Shown: one piece after another, positions 1 to 8,589 of the stretch | Layout of the letters: each line of letters begins with the position of its first letter | Position numbering within the stretch: position 1 is the first letter of the stretch | Origin: Hyphomicrobiales bacterium | GTDB taxonomy: Bacteria > Pseudomonadota > Alphaproteobacteria > Rhizobiales > Rhizobiaceae | Direction of reading: 5' to 3' | DNA: 64,000 nt | Assembly: GCA_900472175.1 (NCBI GenBank) | Contig: UCHD01000004.1 | Coordinates: forward strand, 243,723 to 307,722 | The notes under the pieces: model-generated | Databases searched by the model: none | Told to the model about the DNA's origin: nothing | The model's input: only the letters and a program-made list of their open reading frames with translations | Made by a program: the position numbers and the translations under genes

Positions 1-72
1 GCGATGATCGAGGAGGGCATTTCCCGCCTCGGCCGCCTGATCGGCGAAGAAGCGGCAGCGATTGCCGCCTGA
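1..72 (+). CDS. 3' end of a truncated gene, possibly a PLP-dependent aminotransferase
   Basis: Frame 1 is open from the left edge to a TGA at 70-72 and encodes the last 23 residues of a protein, ending GRLIGEEAAAIAA. The pattern EGISRLGRLIGEE resembles the C-terminal helix of class I/II aminotransferases (EGIRRLAxxL type). That is a weak match, because only the tail is visible. A terminator-like hairpin follows about 40 bp later, which supports this being a real gene end. The identity is a guess; the coding call is fairly safe. Confidence 0.45.
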   Translation, partial: AMIEEGISRLGRLIGEEAAAIAA

Positions 73-115
73 TCAGGCAAGGCGGCTGTGGCAGGTGGGC
101 CAGAGCTGTAACCCA

Positions 116-156
116 AAAAGGCCGTGTGCAATCCGTTTGAGTGCGCGCGGCCTTTT
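116..156. terminator. bidirectional rho-independent terminator between convergent genes
   Basis: AAAAGGCCG (116-124) pairs perfectly with CGGCCTTTT (148-156) around a 23-nt loop that can pair further internally. A T-run is produced on both strands. It lies between the truncated forward gene and the reverse OpgB-like gene, whose stop codon overlaps its right arm. Confidence 0.7.
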
Positions 157-1774
157 ACGTATCGGGTTCAATGCCCCACAGTTTATCGCGCAAGGCATAG
201 TCGGAGAGAATTGCGTCGTTGAGCCGGTTAAGACCCACTTGGCCGGCCAGCGTCGTTCGGTCTGATAGAAGCGACACACCGAGACCCGCGCTTCTATTGG
301 GAAGCGTGTAGCCAAGGGCCTCCAGCAGCGTTGGATACGTATCGACCATTGTCGCTGCCGCTGCGCTGAAATTCGGCGAGAGGCCGTCTTTCAAGATAAT
401 AAAGGTGTTCCGGCGTTCGATGCTCTTCAGTTGACGGTAAATTTGGTTGCGCATGGCAAGATGGTCGCTTTGCACAACGACAACGGTGTTCTCAAGAAGG
501 CCTGTTTTGGCCAGTTTCTCGATAAAGGCCTCCGTGAGTTTGTTGGTGCAGTAGAACGCTTGCAGTGTTCGATTTGGGAGCGACATGACGTCCGCATCGG
601 AGAGACAGCTGCGCGAGATGTAGCCTTGTGGGCTATGCCCGCCAATAGTCGTCATGGTTACGCCAAACGGCTTATTACCGGTCGAAAGAGCGGTGATTTC
701 CTTGAATGCTGCATCGAAAAGATCTTCGTCATCGATCCCCCATGGATTGACCCGTGTCCCGAACGCGGTGACCGGTGCGGGGTATTTGGCGCCGATTTCG
801 CTGTAACCAATCCCCTTGTGATAGTTGTGTGCTGCAACAAAACCGTCGGTTCCCGCAAACTGCAGCATCGCGCCTTTCATGAATGAAAGCGAATAGCCGT
901 CACGCGCGAGAATATCGCTGAGGCACACCGCTTCTGGTAGCATCGCGGTGACTTGGTCGAAGTCATTGCGGTCGGTCGCACCCAATCCGAGCAGAGGGGT
1001 GCCGCAATTGCTGGCGATATGACCAGCGAGCGTCCAGTTTGTCTTCTCCGATTCAGCGATGCCTGTTGCCGAGAACCCGCGGGATTCCAGGCGCTTCAAG
1101 GGCGTAGCGGTCTTTCCAAACAGGCTTTCATCAAAAAGGGTCCGTTCCGCACTTTCCAGATAAATATGGACGAGATTGGGTTGCCGGCCTTCTGGCTTCG
1201 TTGCCGCCGACGGGTCGCTGAAATGGCGCGTCAAGTCCAGTTGATCGGAAGCGTATGCGCGCATTACGTGGCTGCCAATCCCGAAGGTAAAAGGATTGAG
1301 CGCGAGAAGTGGAACGGTCAATAGGCTACCGAACGTCTGCATTCGCCGATGGCCACGCGCGGCCTGCCGCCAGCAAATAAAAAGCAGCAGGAACGGGAGC
1401 AGTTCCATCGCGACCTGCAAAGCAACGGAACTCATGACGCCGTTTGATTCCATCTCGTATTGAAAGTGGAACAGAATGGGGGCGAGGGAGAAGTGCCCGA
1501 AAACCTGAATGAAAACGCACCAAATCATCAGCATTGTTAATGGGATAAGCGGAAGCCACCATCCCATGCTCGGCTGTCCGTCCGCAAACCGGCGGCCAAA
1601 CCCCAGCGCAAGCAAGATCAGGAACAGGGGGGGGAATCCGTAAAAGACCAGATTCGGGTCTTCGTCCATGACCTTTATAAGGACGTTCAGGATGGTCATT
1701 GCAAAAATTGCGGCCCAGATCATCCAGTAAGGGCGCGTTGGCGCGGATTGATCTGAGCCCCATAGTTTTAGCAT
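155..1774 (-). CDS. OpgB/CgmB-like phosphoglycerol transferase (alkaline phosphatase/sulfatase superfamily)
   Basis: This 539-aa inner-membrane protein has five hydrophobic segments in its first 180 residues, followed by a periplasmic sulfatase-fold domain. The stretch from YLESAERTLFDE to NWTLAGHIASNCGTPL matches the region around the nucleophilic Thr of OpgB/MdoB phosphoglycerol transferases, and VQSDHLAMRN supplies the usual metal-binding Asp-His. Such enzymes move phosphoglycerol from phosphatidylglycerol onto periplasmic glucans; in rhizobia, CgmB does this for cyclic beta-glucans. The substrate here is inferred. It could also act on another lipid or glycan headgroup. GGAAA about 7 nt before the ATG supports the start. 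It is monocistronic, with about 260 bp of unremarkable sequence upstream. Confidence 0.7.
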   Translation of the reverse strand: MLKLWGSDQSAPTRPYWMIWAAIFAMTILNVLIKVMDEDPNLVFYGFPPLFLILLALGFGRRFADGQPSMGWWLPLIPLTMLMIWCVFIQVFGHFSLAPILFHFQYEMESNGVMSSVALQVAMELLPFLLLFICWRQAARGHRRMQTFGSLLTVPLLALNPFTFGIGSHVMRAYASDQLDLTRHFSDPSAATKPEGRQPNLVHIYLESAERTLFDESLFGKTATPLKRLESRGFSATGIAESEKTNWTLAGHIASNCGTPLLGLGATDRNDFDQVTAMLPEAVCLSDILARDGYSLSFMKGAMLQFAGTDGFVAAHNYHKGIGYSEIGAKYPAPVTAFGTRVNPWGIDDEDLFDAAFKEITALSTGNKPFGVTMTTIGGHSPQGYISRSCLSDADVMSLPNRTLQAFYCTNKLTEAFIEKLAKTGLLENTVVVVQSDHLAMRNQIYRQLKSIERRNTFIILKDGLSPNFSAAAATMVDTYPTLLEALGYTLPNRSAGLGVSLLSDRTTLAGQVGLNRLNDAILSDYALRDKLWGIEPDT

Positions 1775-2035
1775 GGTGAGGTTTCCGCAATCTTGGGTGG
1801 TTGTTGTGCTGCGGGAATATACGGTGTGATTGCTAACGACAGGTTGAGTTTCAGCCGGGAAAATATATCTCGGCTCAACGCTGGTTAATAATTTGTGCTG
1901 CAGACCATCCCGATTTCTAGGGGGATTGGATATAGCAGATCACTAAGCCCGGCCGGTAACGTAGCGGTAATGGGCTCACCTGCTTACTCAATTGCTGATC
2001 TGCCCACACTGGGCGCGAAATCCACCGGCGGTCGC

Positions 2036-3706
2036 TTAACCCTCCTCTGCGAGGCAGGCGAGAGCCGCCTCGTAGATCACGTCGGGCAGGACCTCGAATG
2101 TATAGGGCATGTGGACGCGCTCCCATTTCTGATGGTAGTCGCGTCCCCAAGGGCCGATATTGACCACCGGATAGGACAGAAGTCCGTCCGGTGCCTTGTC
2201 AACGAAGGCCGAGCAGGGGGTGTTGCCGGACAGAAGCTCAGTCTGTCCCTCTGCGGGACGATGTCCGAAAAAGCTCATGTCTGAAATGCCGGCGAAGAAC
2301 TGCTTTGCCTTGATGCTTGTCCCGTGCCGTATTGCGCATGTTTCGGCGGCTGCCATCAGATTTCGTTCGAACATTTTGCCTTCGTCTCCGGCACTGTCCA
2401 GATGCACCCGCGGATAGTGTAGCGTCGAGAAACCGACGATGACCAGTGGGCCTTCGAGGCCGGCCTCGGCAAGCGTCGCCGCGACGATCTGGCGGGTCGT
2501 CGATAGAGGATCTTCGCCGCCGGACAGGGATTGATCGAGCGCCTTCAGCCGGTCAGCCGCAGCCTGTCCTCCGTGGGAGACGGCCAGCGTATGCAGTTCG
2601 GCATAGGTGAGGATCTGCCCTTGATGCGCCTCTGCGCGGCCCGAGCCCTGGCGTTCGAAGAAGTTTTTCGCATTCTGCGCCTGCCTATCGAGTGCGGCGC
2701 GCATGGCGGTCGCGGCAAGGGCGCGAAATTCGCCGAGAACGTCTTCCGGCGTGCGCCGGTGCGTCAGCCAGTTAAATGACAGCCAGACATGGGCTGGTGT
2801 CGTCACCTCGTAACCATGGCGTACGTCCTTGGCTTCGAGGCAGACCGGTGCCGGCGAAATTTCGCTGTGCGCCTCGTCACACAGTGCACTGTTGGTCTCC
2901 ATGGCGCGCATGATTTCGGCGCCGATCAGATGGGCGCTGACGCCATCGAAGGCATAGCCGGCATGGGTCGGCCGTCCTGCAACAAAGGCGAACGGCGAGA
3001 ATTTTCCGACCGAGCCGAGATAGACGGCGCGGCCTTCTTCGCCGTCGCCGTCATCGCCGCTGGCATCGAGATTGATGCCGCCGATGATGTCGAGGCCGAA
3101 TTTTTCCGCTATGGCGGGCAGAGCGTTGCGCAGGGAACGCATACCACGCGAACGGTTCTCTTCATCCGGCGTGGCAACGAACAGAAGATTGCCGGGCGGT
3201 TCGTCCATTTCTGCAAAGCGCTCCAGTGCGGCGATTCCCGCTGCAAGGCCGCTTTTCATGTCGAGCAGGCCGCGGCCCGCCAGGAAATCGCCGGTCATCA
3301 GGTCGGTAAGCGCCTTGTCTTCGGCCGGATTGCGGGTTTTTGCCGTGAGTTCGTCGATCAGCGCCTGGGTCAGCGCCTCCGGTTCACATGCAAGCGATAT
3401 CAGCGAACCATAATTGGCGATCGACACGGTATCGAAATGGCCCGCAAGGACAAGGCATCGGCGGCCCTTGCCGCGCACGAGGGCTAGCACGTTTTGCCGT
3501 GCTGGCGAGCCGTGGCTATCGACCGCCAGCAGGTTACCCGGGTTCTTGCGGAAGTAGGGTGTATGGCCGAGCAATTCCATCAGGCGGCCGGAGAATGCGG
3601 CTTCGTCATCGCTTTCTGTAACGCTCGGCCACCGCGTCATTTCGAGGGAGAGCTCGCCGGTGCGCGACAGGGAATTGCGAAGAGATGGACGGTCGGCAGA
3701 CGGCAT
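2036..3706 (-). CDS. RocB-like M20 family metallopeptidase
   Basis: This 556-aa protein is close to the length of Bacillus RocB (arginine utilisation protein). M20 landmarks are visible: GHFDTVSIANYG (metal-ligand His and catalytic Asp), GRGLLDMKSGLAAG (bridging Asp), and ATPDEENRSRGM with the EE pair. The insert after the first motif (SLACEPEALTQ) is typical of RocB rather than of ArgE or DapE. A TTG lies 9 nt upstream, but AGAGGA sits directly against it. The same AGAGGA is 9 nt before the ATG at 3706, so the ATG is preferred. The gene is divergent from an Lrp-type regulator that probably controls it. A role in amidohydrolysis during amino-acid catabolism is inferred. Confidence 0.75.
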   Translation of the reverse strand: MPSADRPSLRNSLSRTGELSLEMTRWPSVTESDDEAAFSGRLMELLGHTPYFRKNPGNLLAVDSHGSPARQNVLALVRGKGRRCLVLAGHFDTVSIANYGSLISLACEPEALTQALIDELTAKTRNPAEDKALTDLMTGDFLAGRGLLDMKSGLAAGIAALERFAEMDEPPGNLLFVATPDEENRSRGMRSLRNALPAIAEKFGLDIIGGINLDASGDDGDGEEGRAVYLGSVGKFSPFAFVAGRPTHAGYAFDGVSAHLIGAEIMRAMETNSALCDEAHSEISPAPVCLEAKDVRHGYEVTTPAHVWLSFNWLTHRRTPEDVLGEFRALAATAMRAALDRQAQNAKNFFERQGSGRAEAHQGQILTYAELHTLAVSHGGQAAADRLKALDQSLSGGEDPLSTTRQIVAATLAEAGLEGPLVIVGFSTLHYPRVHLDSAGDEGKMFERNLMAAAETCAIRHGTSIKAKQFFAGISDMSFFGHRPAEGQTELLSGNTPCSAFVDKAPDGLLSYPVVNIGPWGRDYHQKWERVHMPYTFEVLPDVIYEAALACLAEEG

Positions 3707-3780
3707 TTCGGGCAATCCTCTAGCGATTCGACTGGACCCCGGTGTCGAGGCTGGCGAACTCTAGCGGCCGCTTCCATAAA

Positions 3781-3830
3781 GCGAAATGGCAATATTATGG
3801 AAATTTGCTTGATATTTTGAGCGAAATGAC
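3781..3830. promoter_or_regulatory. AT-rich divergent control region with a direct repeat
   Basis: The 159-bp gap between the RocB-like gene and the Lrp gene is unusually AT-rich for this window. It contains the direct repeat GCGAAATGGC (3781-3790) and GCGAAATGAC (3821-3830), 40 bp apart, with an AATATTATGGAAATTTGC-type tract between them. Lrp/AsnC proteins bind AT-rich, helically phased sites, so this is a plausible operator for the divergent pair. Confidence 0.4.
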
Positions 3831-3865
3831 AGTCTCTGTTGGCACAATGATCAAAGGCCGCCGTC

Positions 3866-4282
3866 ATGGACAATACCGACCGCCGTTTGCTGGCAATCCT
3901 CAGAACCGATGGCCGCGCCTCGATCTCGAAGCTGGCAGAGTTGCTGAAAATATCACGCGGCACTGTGCAGAACCGGATCGACCGGTTGACCACCGATGGC
4001 GTCATTGCCGGTTTCACCGTGCGGATTGCCGCGGCGGAAGACCCGCATGCCGTCCGGGCCGTCATGCTGATCGAGATCACAGGTCAGAAAACCATCGCGG
4101 TGGTCAAGACCTTGCGCGGTATTCCCGAAATCCGGGCGCTGCACACGACCAATGGCGCCTGGGATCTCGTCGCTGAAATCGAAACGGAAAATCTCGCCGA
4201 ATTCGACCGCGTGCTGCGTCATATCCGGGCTCTGGAGGGGGTATCCAAATCCGAAACCAGCCTGTTGCTGACGACGATCTAA
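3866..4282 (+). CDS. Lrp/AsnC family transcriptional regulator
   Basis: This 138-aa protein has an N-terminal winged HTH. It begins MDNTDRRLLAILRTDGRAS, and the recognition-helix region reads LKISRGTVQNRIDRL. A RAM effector domain follows, containing TNGAWDLVAEIET. Length and architecture are standard for single-domain Lrp/AsnC regulators, which are octamers or dimers that sense amino acids. Being divergent from the RocB-like peptidase suggests local control of amino-acid breakdown. The ligand cannot be read from the sequence. It converges with the aldo/keto reductase gene 19 bp downstream. Confidence 0.9.
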   Translation: MDNTDRRLLAILRTDGRASISKLAELLKISRGTVQNRIDRLTTDGVIAGFTVRIAAAEDPHAVRAVMLIEITGQKTIAVVKTLRGIPEIRALHTTNGAWDLVAEIETENLAEFDRVLRHIRALEGVSKSETSLLLTTI

Positions 4283-4301
4283 AAGGCCGCCGCCTATAAC
4301 C

Positions 4302-5348
4302 TCAAGCGTGCGGCCCCAGCAACGACAGGTCGGCTTCTCCCAGGCGATCCTTGGCGGTGCGGACCTGGTGCCAGTAGGGATAGAGGACGGGTGGCAGGCT
4401 GACGGAATCGAGCCGTTCGCGCTCTTCGTCCGTCAGCACCAAATCGGCGCTGGCAAGATTGTCCTTGAATTGCGGCTTGGTGCGGCCGCCGATGATCACG
4501 GATGTAACGCCCTTGCGGCCAATCAGCCAGGCAAGGGCGATTTGTGCTGCAGAAACATTGCGGTTTTCTGCGATGTCGACAAGGGTCTCGACGATATCCC
4601 ACAGACGGTCCTCGTCCCGGATCGGCGGTTCGTCCCAGCCGGCCAGTTGGCGCGAGCCTTCCGCTGTCTTGTCGCGACGGTGCTTGCCGGACAATAGACC
4701 GCCGGCAAGCGGGCTCCAGACCAGGACGCCAAGGCCCTGATCGATGGAAATCGGCAGCAGTTCATATTCGGCGTCACGCGATTCCAGCGTGTAGTGGATC
4801 TGCTGGCTGACGAAACGCTGGCGGTGGTTTGCCGCACTGACGCCAAGCGCCTTCATGATATGCCAGCCGGAAAAATTCGAGCAGCCGATGTAGCGGACCT
4901 TGCCCTGGCGCACGAGCATGTCCAGCGCTTCCATCGTTTCTTCGAGCGGTGTCAGCCCATCCCATTCATGCAGCTGATAGAGATCGATGACATCGGTCTT
5001 CAGACGCTTCAAACTCGCTTCGCAGGCGCGAACAAGATGATAACGCGACGAGCCTGCATCGTTCGGGCCGTCTCCCATTGGGAACCGGGCTTTGGTCGCA
5101 AGCAGCACGCCATTGCGGCGCTTGCCGAGGATTTCGCCGACAATCTCTTCGGACACGCCCTGCGAATAGACATCGGCGGTATCGATCATGTTGACACCGG
5201 CATCAAGGGACATATCGACAAGTTTCTTGGCCTCATTGACACCGAGATCGCCGACGGTCTTGGCCCAGCCCTTGCCGCCAAAGGTCATGGTGCCGACAGT
5301 CAGCGTCGAAACCTTGAGGCCGGAGCGGCCGAGAAGACGATATTCCAT
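4302..5348 (-). CDS. aldo/keto reductase
   Basis: This 348-aa (beta/alpha)8 NADPH oxidoreductase of the AKR superfamily carries the catalytic tetrad in its usual contexts: Asp and Tyr in DTADVYSQG, Lys in LATKARF and His in YQLHEWD. CSNFSGW follows, and cofactor-binding residues occur near SVIIGGRTKPQF. It resembles the broad YdbC/PdxI-like group, and the substrate is unknown. GGGA lies 8 nt upstream of the ATG. It sits 108 bp downstream of the channel gene on the same strand and may be cotranscribed with it. Confidence 0.88.
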   Translation of the reverse strand: MEYRLLGRSGLKVSTLTVGTMTFGGKGWAKTVGDLGVNEAKKLVDMSLDAGVNMIDTADVYSQGVSEEIVGEILGKRRNGVLLATKARFPMGDGPNDAGSSRYHLVRACEASLKRLKTDVIDLYQLHEWDGLTPLEETMEALDMLVRQGKVRYIGCSNFSGWHIMKALGVSAANHRQRFVSQQIHYTLESRDAEYELLPISIDQGLGVLVWSPLAGGLLSGKHRRDKTAEGSRQLAGWDEPPIRDEDRLWDIVETLVDIAENRNVSAAQIALAWLIGRKGVTSVIIGGRTKPQFKDNLASADLVLTDEERERLDSVSLPPVLYPYWHQVRTAKDRLGEADLSLLGPHA

Positions 5349-5456
5349 GATGGCATTCCCGATTCGGTTGGCTTGTTCAGCGCAAGCTAAGCTAATTGCA
5401 AGCCATCAAAAGGAAAGGGGCTGGCTGCATGGTCGTCCCGTTTCTGCAGGCTTGCC

Positions 5457-7358
5457 TCAGTCCTTCGCGAGCACGATGATGCGGTCGGCGGCGCTGTAGA
5501 GCAGCTTTTCCGATTTCGGCGGATTGACGGTGACGCCGCCAAGCTTGCGCGCGTCCGGGCTGTCGTCGCGCTGGCGGCGATGACCGATCGCGACTTCGCC
5601 ACGGCGCAATGCGGCAAGGCAAAGCGTGTAGAACGTCACGGGTTCGCCAATGGCGACATAGTCGCTGACCGGGCGCATGTAGATTTCCGATCCATCCTCA
5701 TCGAGCAGTTCGTCGAAGATCGCCGCCATGCGTTCGTTTTCGGACGCCTGCGCCAGCATCAGGCTGACCAGCTTGTTGCTGACGACGAAATCGTCGGCGC
5801 GGGTGACTTCGGCAAGCTCCCTGTTGCGCACGTCTGTCATCTCGCTGACGACGCTGATATGGCGGCCGGCATGTTCGGCGATCTTGCGCAGTTGCAACAG
5901 CGTTACCAACGTGCGGGTATCGGCCGGCTGCGGCGCCATATGGTCGCTGTAGCCGAGAACCAGCACGTGATCGTAGCTCGGAATATCCAGCGCATCGAGT
6001 TCGGCGTGGTTGCTGGTATCGATGACGCGGTAATCGACCGCCATATTGCCGTTGGCCACCTTGAGGGCGGCGATGTCATTCTCGAGTTCCGGCGTATCGG
6101 CGGCAATCGTCAGCAACGAACCCGGCGCAACATAGCGCGACAGTTCGAAGGTGATGATCGGGCCGCGCCGGTTCCAGCCGAGAAGCAGTGTCCGTTCCGG
6201 GCCTTGCCCGCGCGCCTGCGCTGGGAGAATGGCGTCTTTCTCGATATGGATGTCGTTGCCTCCGGATTTGATCGCGGCATCGTCCTCGGCAATGATGACG
6301 GCGCTCTCGCCCGGCTTGAAAATCCGGCCCGGTGGCGGGTTGAGGTGGACCTTGCCGTTTTCGTCGCAAAGACCGATCAGCGTCGATGTCTCATAGGCCA
6401 TGACGGCTGCCGCAAAACTCTTGCCGGTGAGGTCGGGCTGTTGCAGCGTATAGATCTCGCAGCCGTCGAAATCGAGGAGCTCGGAATAGACGGCGCTCAA
6501 TCCCGACTGGCGGCTGGAATGCACGACGATGCGGGAAATCAGGTCGTCGGCGAGGATCAGCTGCAACTCGTTGCCGCCGACAATGCGGGCAACGTCGGCG
6601 TTCTTGCTGTCGCGAATTTCCGCGGCAATCTGGTAGGGTTTGGCGCGGCGGCCCGGCGCATTGACCAGCGCCAGGACGCTCTTGATCACCTGCGAATCCG
6701 GATCGTCGCCCTCGGGCGAGAGCACGATGACCGAGCGGGATGTCGCCGGGTTGACGATGTTGAGGTCGTAGAGATCGGTCGGGTCTCCGCTGCGGCAGAT
6801 GATCTTGGTGTTCTTGAGGTCAGCCACCTTGGTGGCGATCTCGTCTTCCATCTCGACCTTGTCCTTGCTCGCCATGATAACGATGCGCGGCTTCTTGCGG
6901 CTGCTATTGGCGATGACCAGCTCGGAAATCACGTCGAAGATCGAGGGCGACCAGTTGAGGATGATCGTGTGGTCGTTTTCCAGCACCTGCGAGCGGCCCT
7001 TGCGCAGGTCGTCCAGCTTGTTTTCAAGCCCCGAGCTCAAAACGCCGATCAAGGCCGAGAAAACGAAGATGCCGGCAATGGTGACGAACAGCGAGACGCC
7101 GCGAAAACTCCAGCCGAGGTCGCCGCCCATCGTGCCTGCATCCATGGTCCGCATCAGCGATTCCCAGGCGCCTTCGATGAAGCTCACCGGCTGGCCACCT
7201 TCCGGGGCGATCTGGGTAAGGGCAAGGAAGGCACCGGCGATGACGATGACGATCAGGGAGATGACCGCCAGCCAGCCGATCAGGGCAATAGATCCTCCAG
7301 CCATGCTCTTGTCGAACTCATAGCGCAGCCGCGCGCCCCATGACGTATTCTTGCTCAT
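5457..7358 (-). CDS. CASTOR/POLLUX/DMI1-like ion channel with RCK-type domains
   Basis: This 633-aa protein has one transmembrane helix at about residues 22-48, a pore-like segment at 60-80 containing MDAGTMGGD, and a second helix at 88-108. A long cytosolic part follows, with two TrkA-N/RCK-like Rossmann units (starting at NDHTIILNWSPS and at RTLLLGWNRRGP). This is the layout of the CASTOR/POLLUX family, whose plant members are nuclear-envelope cation channels needed for symbiotic calcium spiking. The DAG of the pore segment matches the filter region of those channels. Bacterial homologues are largely uncharacterised; potassium or calcium conductance is inferred. The ATG at 7358 is preceded by GGGGA 6 nt away. 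An upstream in-frame start 21 codons earlier has no such site. Confidence 0.8.
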   Translation of the reverse strand: MSKNTSWGARLRYEFDKSMAGGSIALIGWLAVISLIVIVIAGAFLALTQIAPEGGQPVSFIEGAWESLMRTMDAGTMGGDLGWSFRGVSLFVTIAGIFVFSALIGVLSSGLENKLDDLRKGRSQVLENDHTIILNWSPSIFDVISELVIANSSRKKPRIVIMASKDKVEMEDEIATKVADLKNTKIICRSGDPTDLYDLNIVNPATSRSVIVLSPEGDDPDSQVIKSVLALVNAPGRRAKPYQIAAEIRDSKNADVARIVGGNELQLILADDLISRIVVHSSRQSGLSAVYSELLDFDGCEIYTLQQPDLTGKSFAAAVMAYETSTLIGLCDENGKVHLNPPPGRIFKPGESAVIIAEDDAAIKSGGNDIHIEKDAILPAQARGQGPERTLLLGWNRRGPIITFELSRYVAPGSLLTIAADTPELENDIAALKVANGNMAVDYRVIDTSNHAELDALDIPSYDHVLVLGYSDHMAPQPADTRTLVTLLQLRKIAEHAGRHISVVSEMTDVRNRELAEVTRADDFVVSNKLVSLMLAQASENERMAAIFDELLDEDGSEIYMRPVSDYVAIGEPVTFYTLCLAALRRGEVAIGHRRQRDDSPDARKLGGVTVNPPKSEKLLYSAADRIIVLAKD

Positions 7359-7599
7359 CGATTTCCCCAGGCCCCGTCCTATGCGTTTCGTCCGGATCGC
7401 AGATATAGCTAATATATTCAACAGGTTTAGGCGGCTGGGGGCGAATGCACCCAGTAATGTTCATTTGCTCATCCGGCTATCTATTCACATCACGCTTGTG
7501 GCGGGCTGTTTATTCTCAGGTGAATGCAGAGTGGTGTCACATGGCTGTCAATTGACGTCACTATCCATCGCCTCATCTGTTCACTTGGGATGAAGACCG

Positions 7600-8580
7600 A
7601 TGAAGACGTTGCTTGGTGCGTTCACCGCACTTGTTGCCGCCAGCCTGCTTGCCGTTTCGGCGCACGCCGAAAACCTGGTGCTCTATACCAGCCAGCCGAA
7701 TGAAGACGCACAGGCGACCGTCGATGCCTTCAAGGCTGCCAATCCCGGCGTCGATGTCGAGTGGGTGCGCGATGGCACCACCAAGATCATGGCCAAGCTG
7801 ATGGCCGAGATCGAGGCCGGCAATCCGGTTGCCGACGTGCTTCTGATCGCCGACACGGTGACGCTGCAGCGGATGAAGGAAGCTGGTCAGCTCCTGAACT
7901 ACAAGTCGCCGGAAGCTGCCCATTATGACGCAGCACTCTATGATGCCGATGGCGCCTATTATTCCACCAAGATGATCACCACCGGCATCATCTACAACAC
8001 GTCGGCATCGATGAAGCCTACCGGCTGGAAGGATCTGGCCAAGCCGGAAGCCAAGGGCCTGATGAGCATGCCGAGCCCGCTGACCTCGGGTGCTGCCCTT
8101 ATCCACGCCCAGACGCTGACCGGCATCGATGGTTTCGGCTGGGATTATTACAAGTCGTTGGCGGAAAACGGCGCGACTGCATCGGGTGGCAATGGCGGCG
8201 TGCTGAAGGCCGTCGCCACCGGCGAGAAGGCCTATGGCATGGTCGTTGATTTCATGGCGATCCGCGAAAAGGCCAAGGGCGCACCGGTCGAGTTCGTCTT
8301 CCCGGCTGAGGGCGTCAGCGCCGTGACCGAGCCGGTCGCGATCCTGAAGACCGCCAAGAATGGCGATGCGGCCAAGAAGTTCGTTGATTTCCTCCTGTCT
8401 GAACCCGGCCAGCAGGTTTCCGTCAAGCTCGGCTATATCCCGGCCCGCAACGGCATGGCACTTCCGGAAGGCTTCCCGGCGCGCGACAGCATCAAGGTGC
8501 TGCCGATCGATGCGGCGGCAGCCGTCAAGAATTCCGAAGGCGACCTGAAGACGTTCTCCGGTATCTTCGGGACCAACTGA
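7600..8580 (+). CDS. ABC transporter periplasmic binding protein, ferric iron (AfuA/FbpA) type
   Basis: This 326-aa protein has a Sec signal peptide at residues 1-23 (cleaved after SAHA). The mature part begins ENLVLYTSQPNEDAQATVDAFK, typical of the AfuA/FutA/FbpA cluster of binding proteins (family 1 extracellular solute-binding proteins). That cluster binds ferric iron but also includes phosphonate and sugar-phosphate binders, so the substrate is not certain. It is the first gene of a three-gene operon with a fused permease and an ATPase. The 240-bp AT-richer region upstream should contain the promoter. No clear Fur or Irr box was recognised by eye. Confidence 0.82.
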   Translation: MKTLLGAFTALVAASLLAVSAHAENLVLYTSQPNEDAQATVDAFKAANPGVDVEWVRDGTTKIMAKLMAEIEAGNPVADVLLIADTVTLQRMKEAGQLLNYKSPEAAHYDAALYDADGAYYSTKMITTGIIYNTSASMKPTGWKDLAKPEAKGLMSMPSPLTSGAALIHAQTLTGIDGFGWDYYKSLAENGATASGGNGGVLKAVATGEKAYGMVVDFMAIREKAKGAPVEFVFPAEGVSAVTEPVAILKTAKNGDAAKKFVDFLLSEPGQQVSVKLGYIPARNGMALPEGFPARDSIKVLPIDAAAAVKNSEGDLKTFSGIFGTN

Positions 8581-8589
8581 TTAGTTCCC

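Noticed and set aside
5580-7343. Long open frame (587 codons) on the forward strand opposite the channel gene
   Set aside because: It is the antisense shadow of a high-GC gene. It is rich in Arg, Asp and His in an unstructured order, has no recognisable domain, and the reverse strand encodes a clear CASTOR/POLLUX-like protein.
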